Assembly: GCA_029844215.1 (NCBI GenBank)
Contig: CM056726.1
Location: 78,483,548-78,547,547, forward strand
Source: Przewalskia tangutica
Lineage: Eukaryota; Streptophyta; Magnoliopsida; Solanales; Solanaceae
Length of the DNA stretch: 64,000 nt
Reading direction: 5' to 3'
Below the pieces are notes generated by a model. That model did not search any database and was not told where the DNA came from. It saw only the letters and a program-made list of their open reading frames with translations. Shown in pieces: positions 9,269 through 20,429 of this stretch; the first letter of the stretch is position 1; every line of letters begins with the position of its first letter. A program made the translations under genes and the position numbers.

Positions 9269-11791
9269 CTAAACCTTGCTCAGGATCGACTTTTAAACTT
9301 GGATAATTTTGGGCTTTTCGAGGTAAATATATTGCCCTTCTATTGTAATTGGAAATTACATACTGTAGTAGTATAGAAATGAGTATAAGACGTGTATAAG
9401 GATGGTATAAAAGAAGAGAACTGAACTGTACTTACATAGGACTGTATTTACAGTAGACTTGTATAGTTTGGCGGGTAGGAAAGTGCTGCCCAATATTTTC
9501 CATAGAATAAGGAGTCTTGTATCTAGAATTATTCTACAGAGTAGTCTAGACGTTGATAGACTTATATGACCGTTATATAGTCAAGATCTTTGCAGTAGCG
9601 TATTCTACTCGAAGGGTGGAAAAGGCTAGCAGGATTACGATTTGGAGCATTTTGCTAATGGTCGGTAATCGTCGCGATGTATGTGATTCTTCCTATCCTA
9701 TTGAGCATGATATTTTAAAAGAATATATATAGTATGGTAGGCGACGGTGTTAATCGAGCGTGGTTTTACTTCGATGTCTTTTGACTTGAGTTTTAAATGA
9801 TAATAATCTTGAAGTATTTCAAAAGAATTAAGAATCGTTTTTTAAAGAAGAGTAATACTTGGTTTTGAAAGCTTAAGAGTTATACTAGCTTTATGGGAAG
9901 TCAGGTATAACGACTTAAGAGAGATAAAAAGAATGGTTTATTGATTTTAGAAGTTAAGAGACTTGATCTTAAAAGATAAGAGACTTGACTTAATTGAATT
10001 GATATGAATTTTGTTAAAAGTGTGAAACCTCATTCGTGAGTAATGAGTACTTGGTTTTAAAGAATAATGTTTCTTGATTTGAAATGAGAATAAGTATCGA
10101 ACGAACCATCGCGGCGTTAATAAAGGAAAATGTATTGACAAATAAGTAATTATATTAAAACCGAGAAACCTCCATCCGCATGTAAGCTAAGATAAGACAA
10201 AATTGTATTACATTTCCTAGATCATGGCTGCTTTAATAAGATTGTTATAAACAAGATTAACCTAGTCACAAGTAAGGCATATGTTACTCAAATTGATTTA
10301 AAAGAGATTACGTTATTAAGTGATTAAGACTATGAACTATGAAATCTTTCAAAATAAGAGACTTGAATATTTGAAATTAGGCAAACTTGAACTTTGGAAA
10401 AGAATGTTGTTACTTGATTTTAATAAAAGGAAAGTGTGTTGGTTTACTTAAAAATGTTAGTCCTCTATTTTAATACTACGTATCGGGTGACCTTTGTAAA
10501 AGAAATGGACCTTTTTAAAAGAATTTAATGTCGTAGTACTTTGGGGTTAAAACCGACTTTGGCATAATATGAAAGTACCTTGAGTTGTGTAACTTGCCTA
10601 TGTTTGCGTGTGATAGTCTTGTCGTGCTAGTATTGTATTTCTATACCACCGCGTCTCAATGGAGGGCCACTGATTTGTTATGATCTTACTTGGACGCACT
10701 GCAGTGACGAGGATTACACGCACGCTTCGTTGATAGTGTTATTCCATGGACTAGCTCTCCGTGAGGTTTTACCGATTCGCTTTGGTATCCGTAGTTGGCT
10801 CGCACTTGCCCCGGTCGGTGATTCGACTTTGGTATCGGTAGTTAGCCTTCAGATTGCCCCATTCGGTTTAGTGGCGAAGTCTCGTGATTACGCTTTGGTA
10901 TCCGTAGTTAGCCCTCGATTTGCCCGGCCACCACGTGACACGGCTTTGGTATCCGTAGTTGGCTTTCGACTTGCCCCGTGTCGCCTTCGTGGGTTGGTTG
11001 GATAGTATTGTTGGTACGGCTTTGGTATCTGTAGTTGGCTTTCGTACTTGCCGGCCGATTGATGACGCGCTTTGGTACCAGTAGTTAGCCGTCACTTGCC
11101 CCAGACGGTTTTATGACACAGTGGGACCCGTGTTCATGTGTACTCCTTGGTGTTATTATATCATAGACTTCGCATGAGGAAGGTATTCCACGAGCATGAT
11201 TGATGTTGTGGGCGAGACCCATAGTTATATTTGAGTGATGACCTTGAGGCGTGAGTCCTTGACTTGACATGACCGCTATTTATCAGGATCGTAGTTTGGT
11301 TATCATACATGTCTCCCGCTTTATATAGACTACTATGATTTCATTTACGTGATTTTCGCCACATACTGGTACCAGTTGTCGACCTCTTTTCGGGCCGTTC
11401 ATGCCGCAGTAGAGGTACACCATTTGTTGATCCTCGCTCATAGGATCACGAACAGATTAGGAAGCTCCGTTTCTCCGAGGCTTATCTTTTAGTATAGTCC
11501 CCGCCATTGTAGATACTTGTACATTCGGGGTATGGCGGGCCCTGTCCGTCATGTTGTATAAAAACTCTAGAGGTCTCAGTAGATCACTTGTGTGGTTTGT
11601 AAGGATGTAACTGTTCGGGTTCAAGTTTTATGTATATATACATGCCGAAAGGCGATATTTTCATGGATAAACTGTTCTCATTCTATAATTGTTTCATATC
11701 TTGTTTTTATATTCCGCTGATTACTCTGATGTATGACTACTTGGGTGCCCGGGTAAGGCACCAGTCACGGGCCCGGGATCGGGTCGTGACA
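9269..11791 (+). repeat. R3: 3' LTR remainder of a plus-strand element
   Basis: This begins at CTAAACCTTGCTCAGGATCGAC, which corresponds to about 840 bases into the R2 LTR (6967), and ends in GGGTCGTGACA at 11791. The U3 and promoter part is therefore missing here; it should lie to the left of R2, which inserted into it. The following AATAC (11792-11796) is the probable target duplication in R6 DNA, since R6 internal copies read GGGAAATACC there. It carries a minisatellite at 10770-11105, TATATATA followed by a GCCGAAAGGC hairpin near 11634-11655, and no gene. Confidence 0.8.
10770..11105 (+). repeat. R3 LTR minisatellite, about 55-60-bp units
   Basis: Six or so units share CTTTGGTATCCGTAGTTGGC and end in TTGCCCC. 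This is the reverse complement of the repeat type in R1 (1130-1420), which is expected because R1 lies in the opposite orientation. The ORFs at 10730-11005 and 10868-11095 are by-products of this repeat. Confidence 0.85.
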
Positions 11792-11884
11792 AATACCATC
11801 CTAACAATACAACTTTATCGCACGACCTTAGAGTAAGAAGAATAGAAACCAATCCTAAATATCTTGTAGCCTCATGTGTATAAG
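11792..11884 (-). other. R6 internal 0, leader fragment between R3 and R4
   Basis: These 93 bases match 36285-36369 and 63825-63908, the R6 leader. R3 ends on its left and R4 begins on its right, so two independent insertions lie only 93 bases apart. The last five bases ATAAG are duplicated at 31235-31239. Confidence 0.85.
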
Positions 11885-12280
11885 TGTTATACCCCGTATT
11901 TCCAGAGTATGTACGTAAGGACGTACGTAGAAAAATTTGAACTTTAAAGTAGGCTTGGCCGATTTTATTTTGTGCACAACACCCGATTAGAGTCGTTTTT
12001 CGACGAAACGTTTTACACAACTTCATAAGGAAAATTCCGGCTATGTCATTTCTAATTTTTGCGGATTTTTCCGAGAGACGAAACATTTTGGACCAACGAG
12101 AGGGCGACACTTGTCACCCTCTCATTGGAGCACGTTGGGCGGTGAGGTTGGACGAATGGAGTAGTGGGAGTAGGTAGGATATTTTGTGGTAGATGGATAA
12201 GGTGCACTTGGCATGATCTTGGCCCTACACTTGCCTTGCACTTGGCATGATCTTGGCCATTGGTTGGCCTTTGCTAGACC

Positions 12281-12288
12281 TATAAATA
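12281..12288 (+). promoter_or_regulatory. R4 5' LTR TATA box (second at 12480-12487)
   Basis: TATAAATACCCC lies 396 bases into the LTR, after CCATTGGTTGG. A second TATAAATACCCC follows 199 bases on. The 3' LTR has the same pair at 28170-28177 and 28372-28379. Confidence 0.7.
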
Positions 12289-14269
12289 CCCCCCCCTTGG
12301 AAGACTTCTTCATCCATTCCTAAAATTTCCTAAGTGTTAAAATCCTCCTCCTTGTAGTATGGTTCTCGCCCCAGCCTCCCCTCCCCTTTGAGAAGGCCCT
12401 GGCCGAGAGCCCTTCCCCTCGCCGAGAGTACCCCCAGTGGGTAGGCCGAGGGTATACACCCCCTTGTGGTGTTGTCTCGTATAAATACCCCTCTGGTAGA
12501 AATACTCTCAAAAGTATTACTTATACCCAAATTACCTTAGCCGTATACCTTGTAGTATTCTAAGGTTATACCTATACGAAAAGCCCCGTTATACTATTAT
12601 ACTTCCCGTCAGTCACAAAACCGAACCCTAAGGAAAATCTCCATAGTTAGTTGGAGTATTATGTAGAAGTTGGTTAGACCGTCTAAGGTGGTTTGGAGCC
12701 GGGTTGAGCGCACGAGTGGAGCTAAACGTTGCCCAGGATCGACATCTATACTTGGATAATTATGGGTTTATCGAGGTAAATATCTTGTCCCCCTATTGTA
12801 ATTGGAAATTACATGTTGCTAGAATATATAGTTGAAGTATACTATATATGTAATGAACCTAGTTTTGTGGCAATGTCTTTGGACTTAAGCTGAATTTAAA
12901 GAAGAGAATCGAATCAGAATTACGTAGGGTGTATCAGACAGACTTGTAAGTTTGACTGGTAGGAAGGCTGCCCAATTTCCGTAGGATATTGTATCTAGAT
13001 TTATTCTACCGAGTAGTCTAGACTTTGATAGACTTGTATAAACTTTATAGGTTGAATGTTCTGCGAGTAGGCGTGCTACTTGAGAAGGTGGACCAGGCTA
13101 GCAGGGTTATAGCCGTGGAGCGATTTGCTAATAGTCGATAATCGTCGCGAGGTATGTGAACCTCTTCCTATCTCTTCTAGCATGATATGTGTATAACTAT
13201 GTAGTACGGTAGACGTCGTGTTAATTGAACGTGGTTGTATGCAATGTCTTTTGACTTAAGCCCGAATAATAATAATCTTGAAGTAGTTCAAGAGAATTAA
13301 GAACTGTTTTTAAAAAAGAAGAGTAATACTTGGTTTTAAAATCTTAAGAGTTATACTAGTTTTATGGGAAGTTAGGTATAATGGCTTAAGAGGGATAAAA
13401 CGAATGATTTATTTATTTTAGAAGTTAAGAGACTTGATCTTGTAAGATAAGAGACTTAACTTAAATAAATTATATGAATTTTGTGTGAAACCTCATTCGT
13501 GAGTAATGAGTACTTGTTTTTTTAAAAGGGATAATGTTTTACTGATTTCGGAAATCAGAAATGTGTATCGACAAACCACTGCAGCGTTAATAAAGGAAAA
13601 TGTATTGAATAATTAAGTATTATTAAAACCAGTAGAAACTTCCATCTGCATAGAAGCTAAGATGAGACAAAATGATATTTCCTAGATCATGGTCATTGTA
13701 ATAAGATTGTTATAAACAAGAATATCCTACTCACATATAAGGCTTATGTTCCTCCGATTGTTTAAAAGAGAATTACATTCTTAAATGAATAAGACTATGA
13801 ACTACGAAACCTTTCGAAAATGAGAAACTTGAGTAATTGAAATTAGGCAAACTTGAAACGTTTGGAAAAGAATGTGGTTACTTGATTTTACAAAGAGAAG
13901 TGTTTTGATTTACTTCAAAAGATAATCACTCTATTTTCATATACTACGGGTATTGTGTGACTTTTGTGAAAGTAACGTATCTTTTAAAAGAGTTAATGTA
14001 TGAAGTACTTTGGGGAAAAACCCGATCTTGTTAATCATATAGTAGAAAGTGCCTTGTGTGTATAACTTGATTGTGTTGGGTTGTGATAGCCTTGTAATAC
14101 TTTCTTGTTTATTTGATAAGTAAACATGCTAGGATGCTACGTGTGTTAGTATCTTGTGATGTTTGTGTAAAGGGTTTCCTCGATTGCGCTTAAATAGTTT
14201 CACTATCACCATTATGTTGGTATTGTACCACTCACCTTGATCGCTTTCCGAGGTTAAGTCGCCTCCGAC

Positions 14270-14560
14270 GCGGGTAGACTCAAAGTGTCCTGTGACCTAT
14301 GATTCGAGAATACCTCACGCGGGTCCCGGCCTATGCGAGCTACGAGTTCCAGGTTAGTGTGCGGCCTTTATGGTCATGCGGTCATGTGCCATGCGGATCG
14401 CGAGTCCAGCGGATGCCGGAGTAGCTACCGATGCGGGTTATACCTCATGCGGGCCTATGAGTTTGGCCTACGCGGAGCGCGAGAGTTCCGGGGCTAGACG
14501 CGCACATTTGATATCAAGGCGAGTGGCCAGCTTTGATCATGTGACGGTCTAGACAGATCT
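14270..14560 (+). repeat. R4 5' LTR variable repeat zone
   Basis: Imperfect units contain TACCTCATGCGGG, CCTATGCG and GAGTTCC and recur three to four times at roughly 60-75 base spacing. The 3' LTR has the matching zone at 30205-30430. Related units occur in R5 (18215-18440 and 25445-25690), R7 (about 40960-41180) and R8. Confidence 0.75.
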
Positions 14561-15345
14561 CATGATACAGTTTATGACCTTGTTGGTACTGTGGGTTTTA
14601 GTAGTCGGCTATGCCTTCGTACTTACCCTGTATGGTTTTATTAGGACACAGGTGGGACCTGGTGTTCATGTGTATTCCTTGATGCTTTTATATCATAGAC
14701 TGCCGGCAGTGAGGAAGGTATTCCACGGGCATGATTGATGTTGCGGGCGTGAGACCCATGGTTATATTTGAGTGATGACTTTGAGGGCGTGAGTCCCTGA
14801 CTTGACATGACTGCTTATTTATTGTGAACTATAGTTTGGTTATCATATATGTCTCCTGCTTTTTATAGACTACTATGATTTCATTTACAGTATTTATTTT
14901 CGCCACATACTCTGCACTGCAGATCGACCTCCTTGGGCTGCGTTCATGCCGCAGGTAAAGGTACACCAGTCATTGATCCTCGCTCTTAGGGTCACAGTTC
15001 AGCGTTTGGGAAAGCTCCGTTTCTCCGGAGGCTTATCAGTGGTATAGGCCCCTGTCGTTGTAGGTATTTACATTCAGGGGTATGGCGGGGCCCTGTCCCG
15101 CCATTGTTGTCGTATCATTCTTAGAGGTCTGTAGTACTGTTGTGGGCAGAGTTGTAATAAGGATGTAACTGTTCGGTTTTAAAATTGATTTATATATATG
15201 CCGAAAGGCAAGTTTTTCTCAGATTACTGTTTCTTACTTCATAATATTTTCATGTCTTGTTTTATGTTCCGCTGATTACTCTGATGTATGGCTACTTGGG
15301 TGTCCGGGTAAGGCACGATCCACGCCCAGTTCGGTCTTGACAAAG

Positions 15346-15356
15346 TGGTATCGAGC
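15346..15356 (+). other. R4 primer binding site
   Basis: TGGTATCGAGC starts 4 bases after the LTR end. It matches the initiator tRNA-Met primer site TGGTATCAGAGC with one base missing, at a CAG site where this assembly often loses bases. Confidence 0.85.
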
Positions 15357-15400
15357 GATTAATCCTCGGAAAGTGTCTACGCATCAGATCCATGAAGTCT

Positions 15401-15436
15401 TGATTATCGGTGTGTTGTGCACCACACCAATAATCA
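15401..15436 (+). other. R4 leader hairpin with GTGCAC loop
   Basis: Bases 15401-15414 pair with 15423-15436 (13 of 14 pairs; the only mismatch is 15408/15429). The loop 15415-15422 is TTGTGCAC, holding the self-complementary GTGCAC. It lies 45 bases after the primer site. This is the cleanest copy of the hairpin in the window. Confidence 0.7.
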
Positions 15437-15545
15437 GGAGGCTATAGGATATGTAGGATTGGTTTCTATTCTTCTCACTCTGAGATCGTGCCTTAGAGAT
15501 GTGTTGTAAGTTGGACCCTCTAACGTATTTCTTTCCCTTAACGTT

Positions 15546-16329
15546 ATGCCTCCGCGTAGGGCAACCCGGGCCCAGGAGGGCAAGGCAGCCGAGGGAGCTG
15601 CGAGTAGAGTTAAGAGGGTTACGAGGGCACAGGCCCAATCATTACCTAGGGTAGTGCTTCATTCGGGGAGTTCTGCGGCGTCACTAGCCCCAGCAGAGTT
15701 TAGCACGGCGGGCGATTCCTCTGCGGCCATGATATTTGAACCTTCGCCCACGACCGAATAGAGAATATGGATTGCAAAGAGGCGACCATATTAACTATGG
15801 ATTTGGCTACCGCAGAGTATACCGATGCATCGCGAGTCTTGATGAATATCAACGAGGGTTGTGCAAAGAGTAGTTCTTGATTAGGCTTGAGCATGGCCTC
15901 GCGGGCTTATGCACGCAGCCGAGAAACGTAGATCGACGGGTTAACCGGCGACGAAGAGGGCCGTAATGCAAGGTCCTTTGGTAACGTTCGAGGCGAATCA
16001 CCTCAGCAGAAGATTAGATATGCACATCCGCCAGTGCAGAGTGTTCCTTCAAAGGGTTCAGAACGTTCGGGGTAAGCCGGAGTTGGTCAGAGCTCCAGAG
16101 TTTCCGGTTCACGATTACGTAGGCTCCGAACCGGATTCGCTTTTTCCTCGGTATTCACTGTGGCGTACGTCATCCCGGGGAATGTCGTCTCTTTGTTGGT
16201 ACTTATTGTACCTGCGGCCGGCAGGGCCATGTGGGGAAAGGATGTCCTTGTAGGAGGACTCAGCCTTCAGGATCGGTGGGTAGTTCGTCACCTCCCTTAG
16301 CTATGTGCCCTACAGGCGTGTTTGATTAG
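15546..16329 (+). pseudogene. gag: R4 gag, frame-broken, with altered zinc knuckle
   Basis: The start at 15546 (MPPRRATRAQ) follows the leader and opens a 71-codon frame rich in Arg, Ala and Ser that is basic, as in Tekay-type Gag N-termini. The central capsid part is short and frameshifted compared with R5. The zinc knuckle is at about 16208-16249 and reads YCTCGRQGHVGKGC: the first cysteine has moved one place so the first pair is C-x-C instead of C-x2-C. R8 has the same change. A stop at 16327-16329 closes gag at the same place as in R2. It would supply an RNA-binding coat protein if read through, but as written it cannot. Confidence 0.75.
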
Positions 16330-16619
16330 AACGACTAAGGGAGAAGCGAGAAATCTGAGATAGATCTTTAAACCTCTAGGGATTAGTATGTGTGATAAGG
16401 TGAGAATACCTTAAGTGTTATATTCTGATAGCATTGTGTAAATTGTGATTGGGAATCATGGTTGTTCAACCGAGTAAGATTTTGGGGGATAGAGAAAGTG
16501 TGAGCCTTAGAGTTTTATACGTAGAAACCTTAGAGGTAAGGCCATCTCGAGTAAAAGACGTATGTTTATGTTTGACCCTTATAGGAGTGCACAGTGCACG
16601 TGAGCTATGTTTGTGGGAT
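16330..16619 (+). other. R4 noncoding internal DNA, left of R5
   Basis: It is homologous to R2 5116-5400 and contains no pol remnant. It continues after the R5 insertion at 26267. The ORF at 16449-16682 crosses into the R5 LTR and is not a gene. Confidence 0.75.
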
Positions 16620-16624
16620 AAGTC

Positions 16625-19009
16625 TGTTATACCCCGTATTTTCCAGAGTATGTACGTAAGGGAATACGTACAAAAAGTCTAGCCTTAAAGTTTAGGCAAA
16701 ACGTTTTTTTTTAGGCACAACTCACAAAACGAATAGTTTTCCGACGAAACGTTTCCACAGCTGTCGTAGGGTAAATTCCGGCTATGCCATTTCTAATTTT
16801 TGCGGATTTTTCCGAGAGACGAAACATTTTGGACCAACGGGAGGGCGACACTTGTCACCCTCCAATTGATGGACTTGAAATCGTCCATTTGGACGATTTG
16901 GGCTAGGAGGAACACGTTTTTTGTGCCTTGTGCACAAGTCAAGGAGTTGGTAGGATATTTGTGTATAGTTAATCCTCACCCTACACTTGCCTTGCACTTG
17001 TCTAAATCTTGGCATCTTGGTTGGCCACTTCTTGACCTATAAATACCCCCCTTAAGATGAAGAGTTCTTCATCCACAAATTACTTTCCAAGTCTTGAAAA
17101 TCCTCCCTTCTCCCTTGTTAGCCATTTCGTCCAAGCCCTCTTCCCCCTCTAGCCTAAGTGGCCCTTGGCCGAATACCCCCCCTAGCCTAGCCAAAAATCT
17201 ACCCCCCTCCCTTGGTAGAAAAGTTACCTTCTTGTATCGTTATAATGCCCAAAATACCCTAGCCCAAATACCTTAGTACTTAGTAGAAGTTGTGAAGAAC
17301 TTCTAAGGTTCTGAGCATACAACTTAGAGCAAAACCTTGCTCAGCGCCGACTTTTCTAGGATATTATTGGGCTTACCGAGGTAATAATCCTAACCCTCTT
17401 TGTATTAGAGAATGCATCTGTAGAAGTATAAGAATAAGTATTAATCACTTAGAAGGGTTTAAAGAAGAATAATCAAATCAGACTTACATAGACTGTTTTC
17501 ACATGAACTTATATAGCTCACCGGTAGGGAAGTGCTGCCCGACTTACCGTAGAATTATGAACCCCGCTTAGAATGACCTTGAGTAGTCTTTGATAGATAT
17601 CTGTGACTATTATAGGTGACTCTCTCGCGACATATTCAACTTGGCGGTGGTTTTCAGAAGGTATGTGAATCTTCCTAAAGCATGATATTTTACAATATAT
17701 ATAGTACTGAGACGCATACGTGTTAACTAAAATATAACTACGGCAATGTCTTTGACTTAAGCTGAATAATACTTACGGCAATGCCTCCCGGCTTAAGCCT
17801 GAATAACACCTACTGAATGCCTCACGCTTAAGCCCAATAATAAAGATCTGAAAGCATTTTTAAAGAATCCGAATCTTTTTCGAAGAAGACTAATTGGTTT
17901 TAAACGAAGCTTAAGAGTTATACTAACCTTATGGGAGGTTAAGTATAACCACTTAAGATTGATAAAAGGAACATTTGCCTATGTGTTTATAATGCACTTA
18001 TATTGAATTGTGAAAAGAATAATAAGATGGTTTGATAAGTAGACATGATATGATGCTATGTGTGTTAGTGTCTTGTAACGTTTGTGAAAAAGAGTATTCT
18101 TGTTGTGATTATGTTGTTTAAAGATAAGCTGATATGTTAGTATACTATCACTCACCTCTTGAGATGATACCGGGTTAAGCCGCCTCCGACGCGGTAGACT
18201 CGGCGATGCAGGACCATGATTCGAGAATACCTCACGGGTCCAGGGGCCTATGCGAGCTACGAGTTCCGTGTTAGTATGCGGGTTATACCTCATGCGTCTA
18301 TGTGGCCATGCGACAACGAGTCGGGGCGATGCCGAGGAGTAGCTACCCTCGATGCGGGTTATACCTCACGCGCCCACGTGAGTGGCCTATGCGGACTCGA
18401 GTCGAGATTAGGCTTGCGGAATGATGATATGGGCGAGTGGCCTGCTTTCGATCATTCGCCTGAGACAAGACCTATTACGATTACCTATTGTTGCTCTTGT
18501 TTGTGATGTACTACGTGCGGTTTCCTGGTTGTTTCACACATATTTGTAAACCGGTTTTTAAAAATGATATGTTTTCATTTAAGTACTTTACGCTGCATAC
18601 TTAGTACCGTTGTAATCGACCTCCTTCTGGGCCGTTCATGCCGCAGTAAGGGCAAGCAGTGCTAGATCCGCATCCTTAGGATCTCTACGTTGGTGTCGGG
18701 AGCTCCATCTCTTCCGAGGCTCTACTTTTGGTATGATCTCCGTTGTAGATAGTTTTGTGCGACAGTGGTATGGCGGCCCTGTCCCGCCATAGTTGTATAT
18801 TTCAGAGGTCTGTAGTCATGTTGTACAAAGGTCGGATGTAATCGCTAAACCATGATTATATATATATATGCCGAAAGGCGATGTTTTCTCACATAAAGCG
18901 TGTCTTATTTTATAAATCGTTTCATGTCTTGCTTTATATTTCCACGATTACTGATGTATGACTACTGGGTGCCCGGTAAGGCACGATCACGCCCCGAACG
19001 GTCGTGACA
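16625..19009 (+). repeat. R5 5' LTR, 2385 bp
   Basis: The LTR has the conserved U3 block (about 16740-16830), an inverted repeat near 16845-16862, one TATA box at 17038-17045, a tandem zone at 17745-17840 where TACTGAATGCCTCACGCTTAAGC-like units repeat at about 40 bases, the variable repeat zone 18215-18440, TATATATATATGCCGAAAGGC near 18860-18880, and the U5 hairpin near 18967-18982. It lacks about 1 kb present in R4-type LTRs. No gene inside. Confidence 0.9.
17038..17045 (+). promoter_or_regulatory. R5 5' LTR TATA box
   Basis: TATAAATACCCCCC, 413 bases into the LTR. The 3' LTR has the same box at 24260-24267. Unlike R1, R2 and R4 there is no second box downstream. Confidence 0.7.
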
Positions 19010-19013
19010 AAAG

Positions 19014-19025
19014 TGGTATCGGAGC
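19014..19025 (+). other. R5 primer binding site
   Basis: TGGTATCGGAGC, one mismatch from the initiator tRNA-Met primer site TGGTATCAGAGC, 4 bases after the LTR end. Confidence 0.88.
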
Positions 19026-19068
19026 GATTAATCCTCGGAAAGTGTCTACGACCGTATCTAGTAGTCTT

Positions 19069-19100
19069 GATTATCGGTGTTGTGCACCACACCAATAATC
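19069..19100 (+). other. R5 leader hairpin with GTGCAC loop
   Basis: GATTATCGGTGT pairs with ACACCAATAATC around an 8-base loop containing GTGCAC. One C-A mismatch lies in the stem. It is the same element as in R4, two stem bases shorter. Confidence 0.65.
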
Positions 19101-19211
19101 GTGAGGCTATAGGATATTTAGGATTGGTTTCCATTCTTCTCATTCCGAGATCGTGCTTTAGAGTCCGTGTTATAGGTTGGACCTCTAACGTATTCCTTTC
19201 CTAGAATGATT

Positions 19212-20330
19212 ATGCCTCCACGAAGGCAACCCGCCCGAGGCAAGGCAAATGAGGAGTCGCTAGCAGACACCCAGAGTCACGAGGGCTCGTGCCCGTCTAT
19301 ACCGAGACGGCGAGTTCTATGACGCCGCCACCCAAAGAGACCACAGCACCCACACCTCCGCCCCACACCGGGCGGAGGAGTTAGGGTACAAGGAGATGGC
19401 CCGACTTTTGGCTAAAGTGTGGCCCGATACGAGGAGAGGCCGACGCGGTTCAGCCTCGGCTCGACCCACCCACTGCATTGTTCACCCGAGGCGAGAGTTT
19501 GAGGCTACGAGACGTCCCGAGTTGTAGCCCTCCGGAGTTTTATGGTTCGAGGCCGGAGGTTGATCAGCAGGAGTTCATCCGTCAGCTACAGAGGATTTTG
19601 AGGGTGATCAGGGCGTCGGAGACCGAGTCTGTGATCTTTGGTTCACATAGGTTGCGTGATACCGCAGTCGATTGGTTTGATTCATGGGAGTTATCCGGGG
19701 GAGAGCACGCGCCCCGCCTACTGGGATGAGTTCTCGAGGCTTTCTCACTCACTTCTTGCCTCCACGGATGGCGAGGGCGCGGCCGATAGATTTTTACCGC
19801 CGAGGCGAGAGGACGACCGCCGGGAGTACAATGTCGAGTTTGATTCATTGGCTCGATATGTCCCAAAGATTGCAGCGTATATGGAGGATAGGTGCACCGC
19901 TATGTCACCGGCTAGACGACTATATGGCCGAGTCATGTGCGGGGTTTCTCCACCGGTATGGACATTACCCGCACGCAGCTCACGCCCTTGGATGCGGCGA
20001 GCGCAGAGGTCGACGAGTGTGACAGCAGAAGGCCAGGCGGAGGGTTTTCCGTGGTTATCGTGGGCGGGCGCCTCGCAGCGAGCCTAGATTCGCACCACGC
20101 CCACCAGAGCACTCGCACCGCCCTCGACACCCGAGTTTTCGAGGCGCATCGGCCCTGTGGCTTGACGCCCGAGTAGCGAGGTATCGCCGACGGGACCACC
20201 CCGGTGGCCGATGCGGTGGATCCCATTACGGAAGTGTGGTACTACTTTTGAGCTTGTTACGATTGGCGCCGAGGTCACTGCGGACCGTCCGACCGGCGGC
20301 GGTGGTAGGCTCACCTTCGTTCTCGCTGCC
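19212..20330 (+). pseudogene. gag: R5 gag, frameshifted
   Basis: The start at 19212 reads MPPRRQPARGK and is closed by a stop after about 36 codons. The capsid region is clear at 19478-19729: a segment FIRQLQRILRVI then VDWFDSW, the usual Gag pattern of a helix followed by a Trp-rich motif. After a frameshift, REYNVEFDSLARYVP appears near 19820-19865, the same motif as in R2. A zinc knuckle should lie near 20225-20300; only a decayed remnant with Cys, Gly and His (about 20252-20285) can be made out. Gag would assemble the particle and bind the genomic RNA. Length is normal for the family, but at least three frame changes are needed, some perhaps caused by sequencing error. Confidence 0.8.
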
Positions 20331-20429
20331 GCTTCATCATCTCCTACGCTATCGCCCGAGGCGTGGTGCTCACGGGTCGGTCGCGCGCAGGTCGTGGCTC
20401 GGGACCCATTCTAGCGTCCTCGAACCGCA

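Larger units (their letters stand above)
11885..15342 (+). repeat. R4 5' LTR, 3458 bp
   Basis: The LTR contains the conserved U3 block (about 11990-12095), an inverted repeat around 12100-12122, TATA boxes at 12281 and 12480, a TGTAATTGGAAATTACA inverted repeat near 12797, the variable repeat zone 14270-14560, the TATATATA plus GCCGAAAGGC hairpin near 15192-15208, and the U5 hairpin near 15296-15318. The U5 end reads GGCACGATCCACGCCCAG where the sister LTR reads GGCACCAGTCACGGGCCCAG, a typical copy difference at CAG sites. No gene inside. Confidence 0.9.

Noticed and set aside
10730..11095. ORFs on both strands with repeated LVSVVS-type words
   Set aside because: They arise from the R3 LTR minisatellite, not from a protein gene.
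6127..11791. A single 5.7-kb LTR or a tandem LTR pair at 6127-11791
   Set aside because: The second part lacks the first 840 bases of an LTR and begins mid-LTR right at the R2 end, as expected for an insertion of R2 into another LTR.
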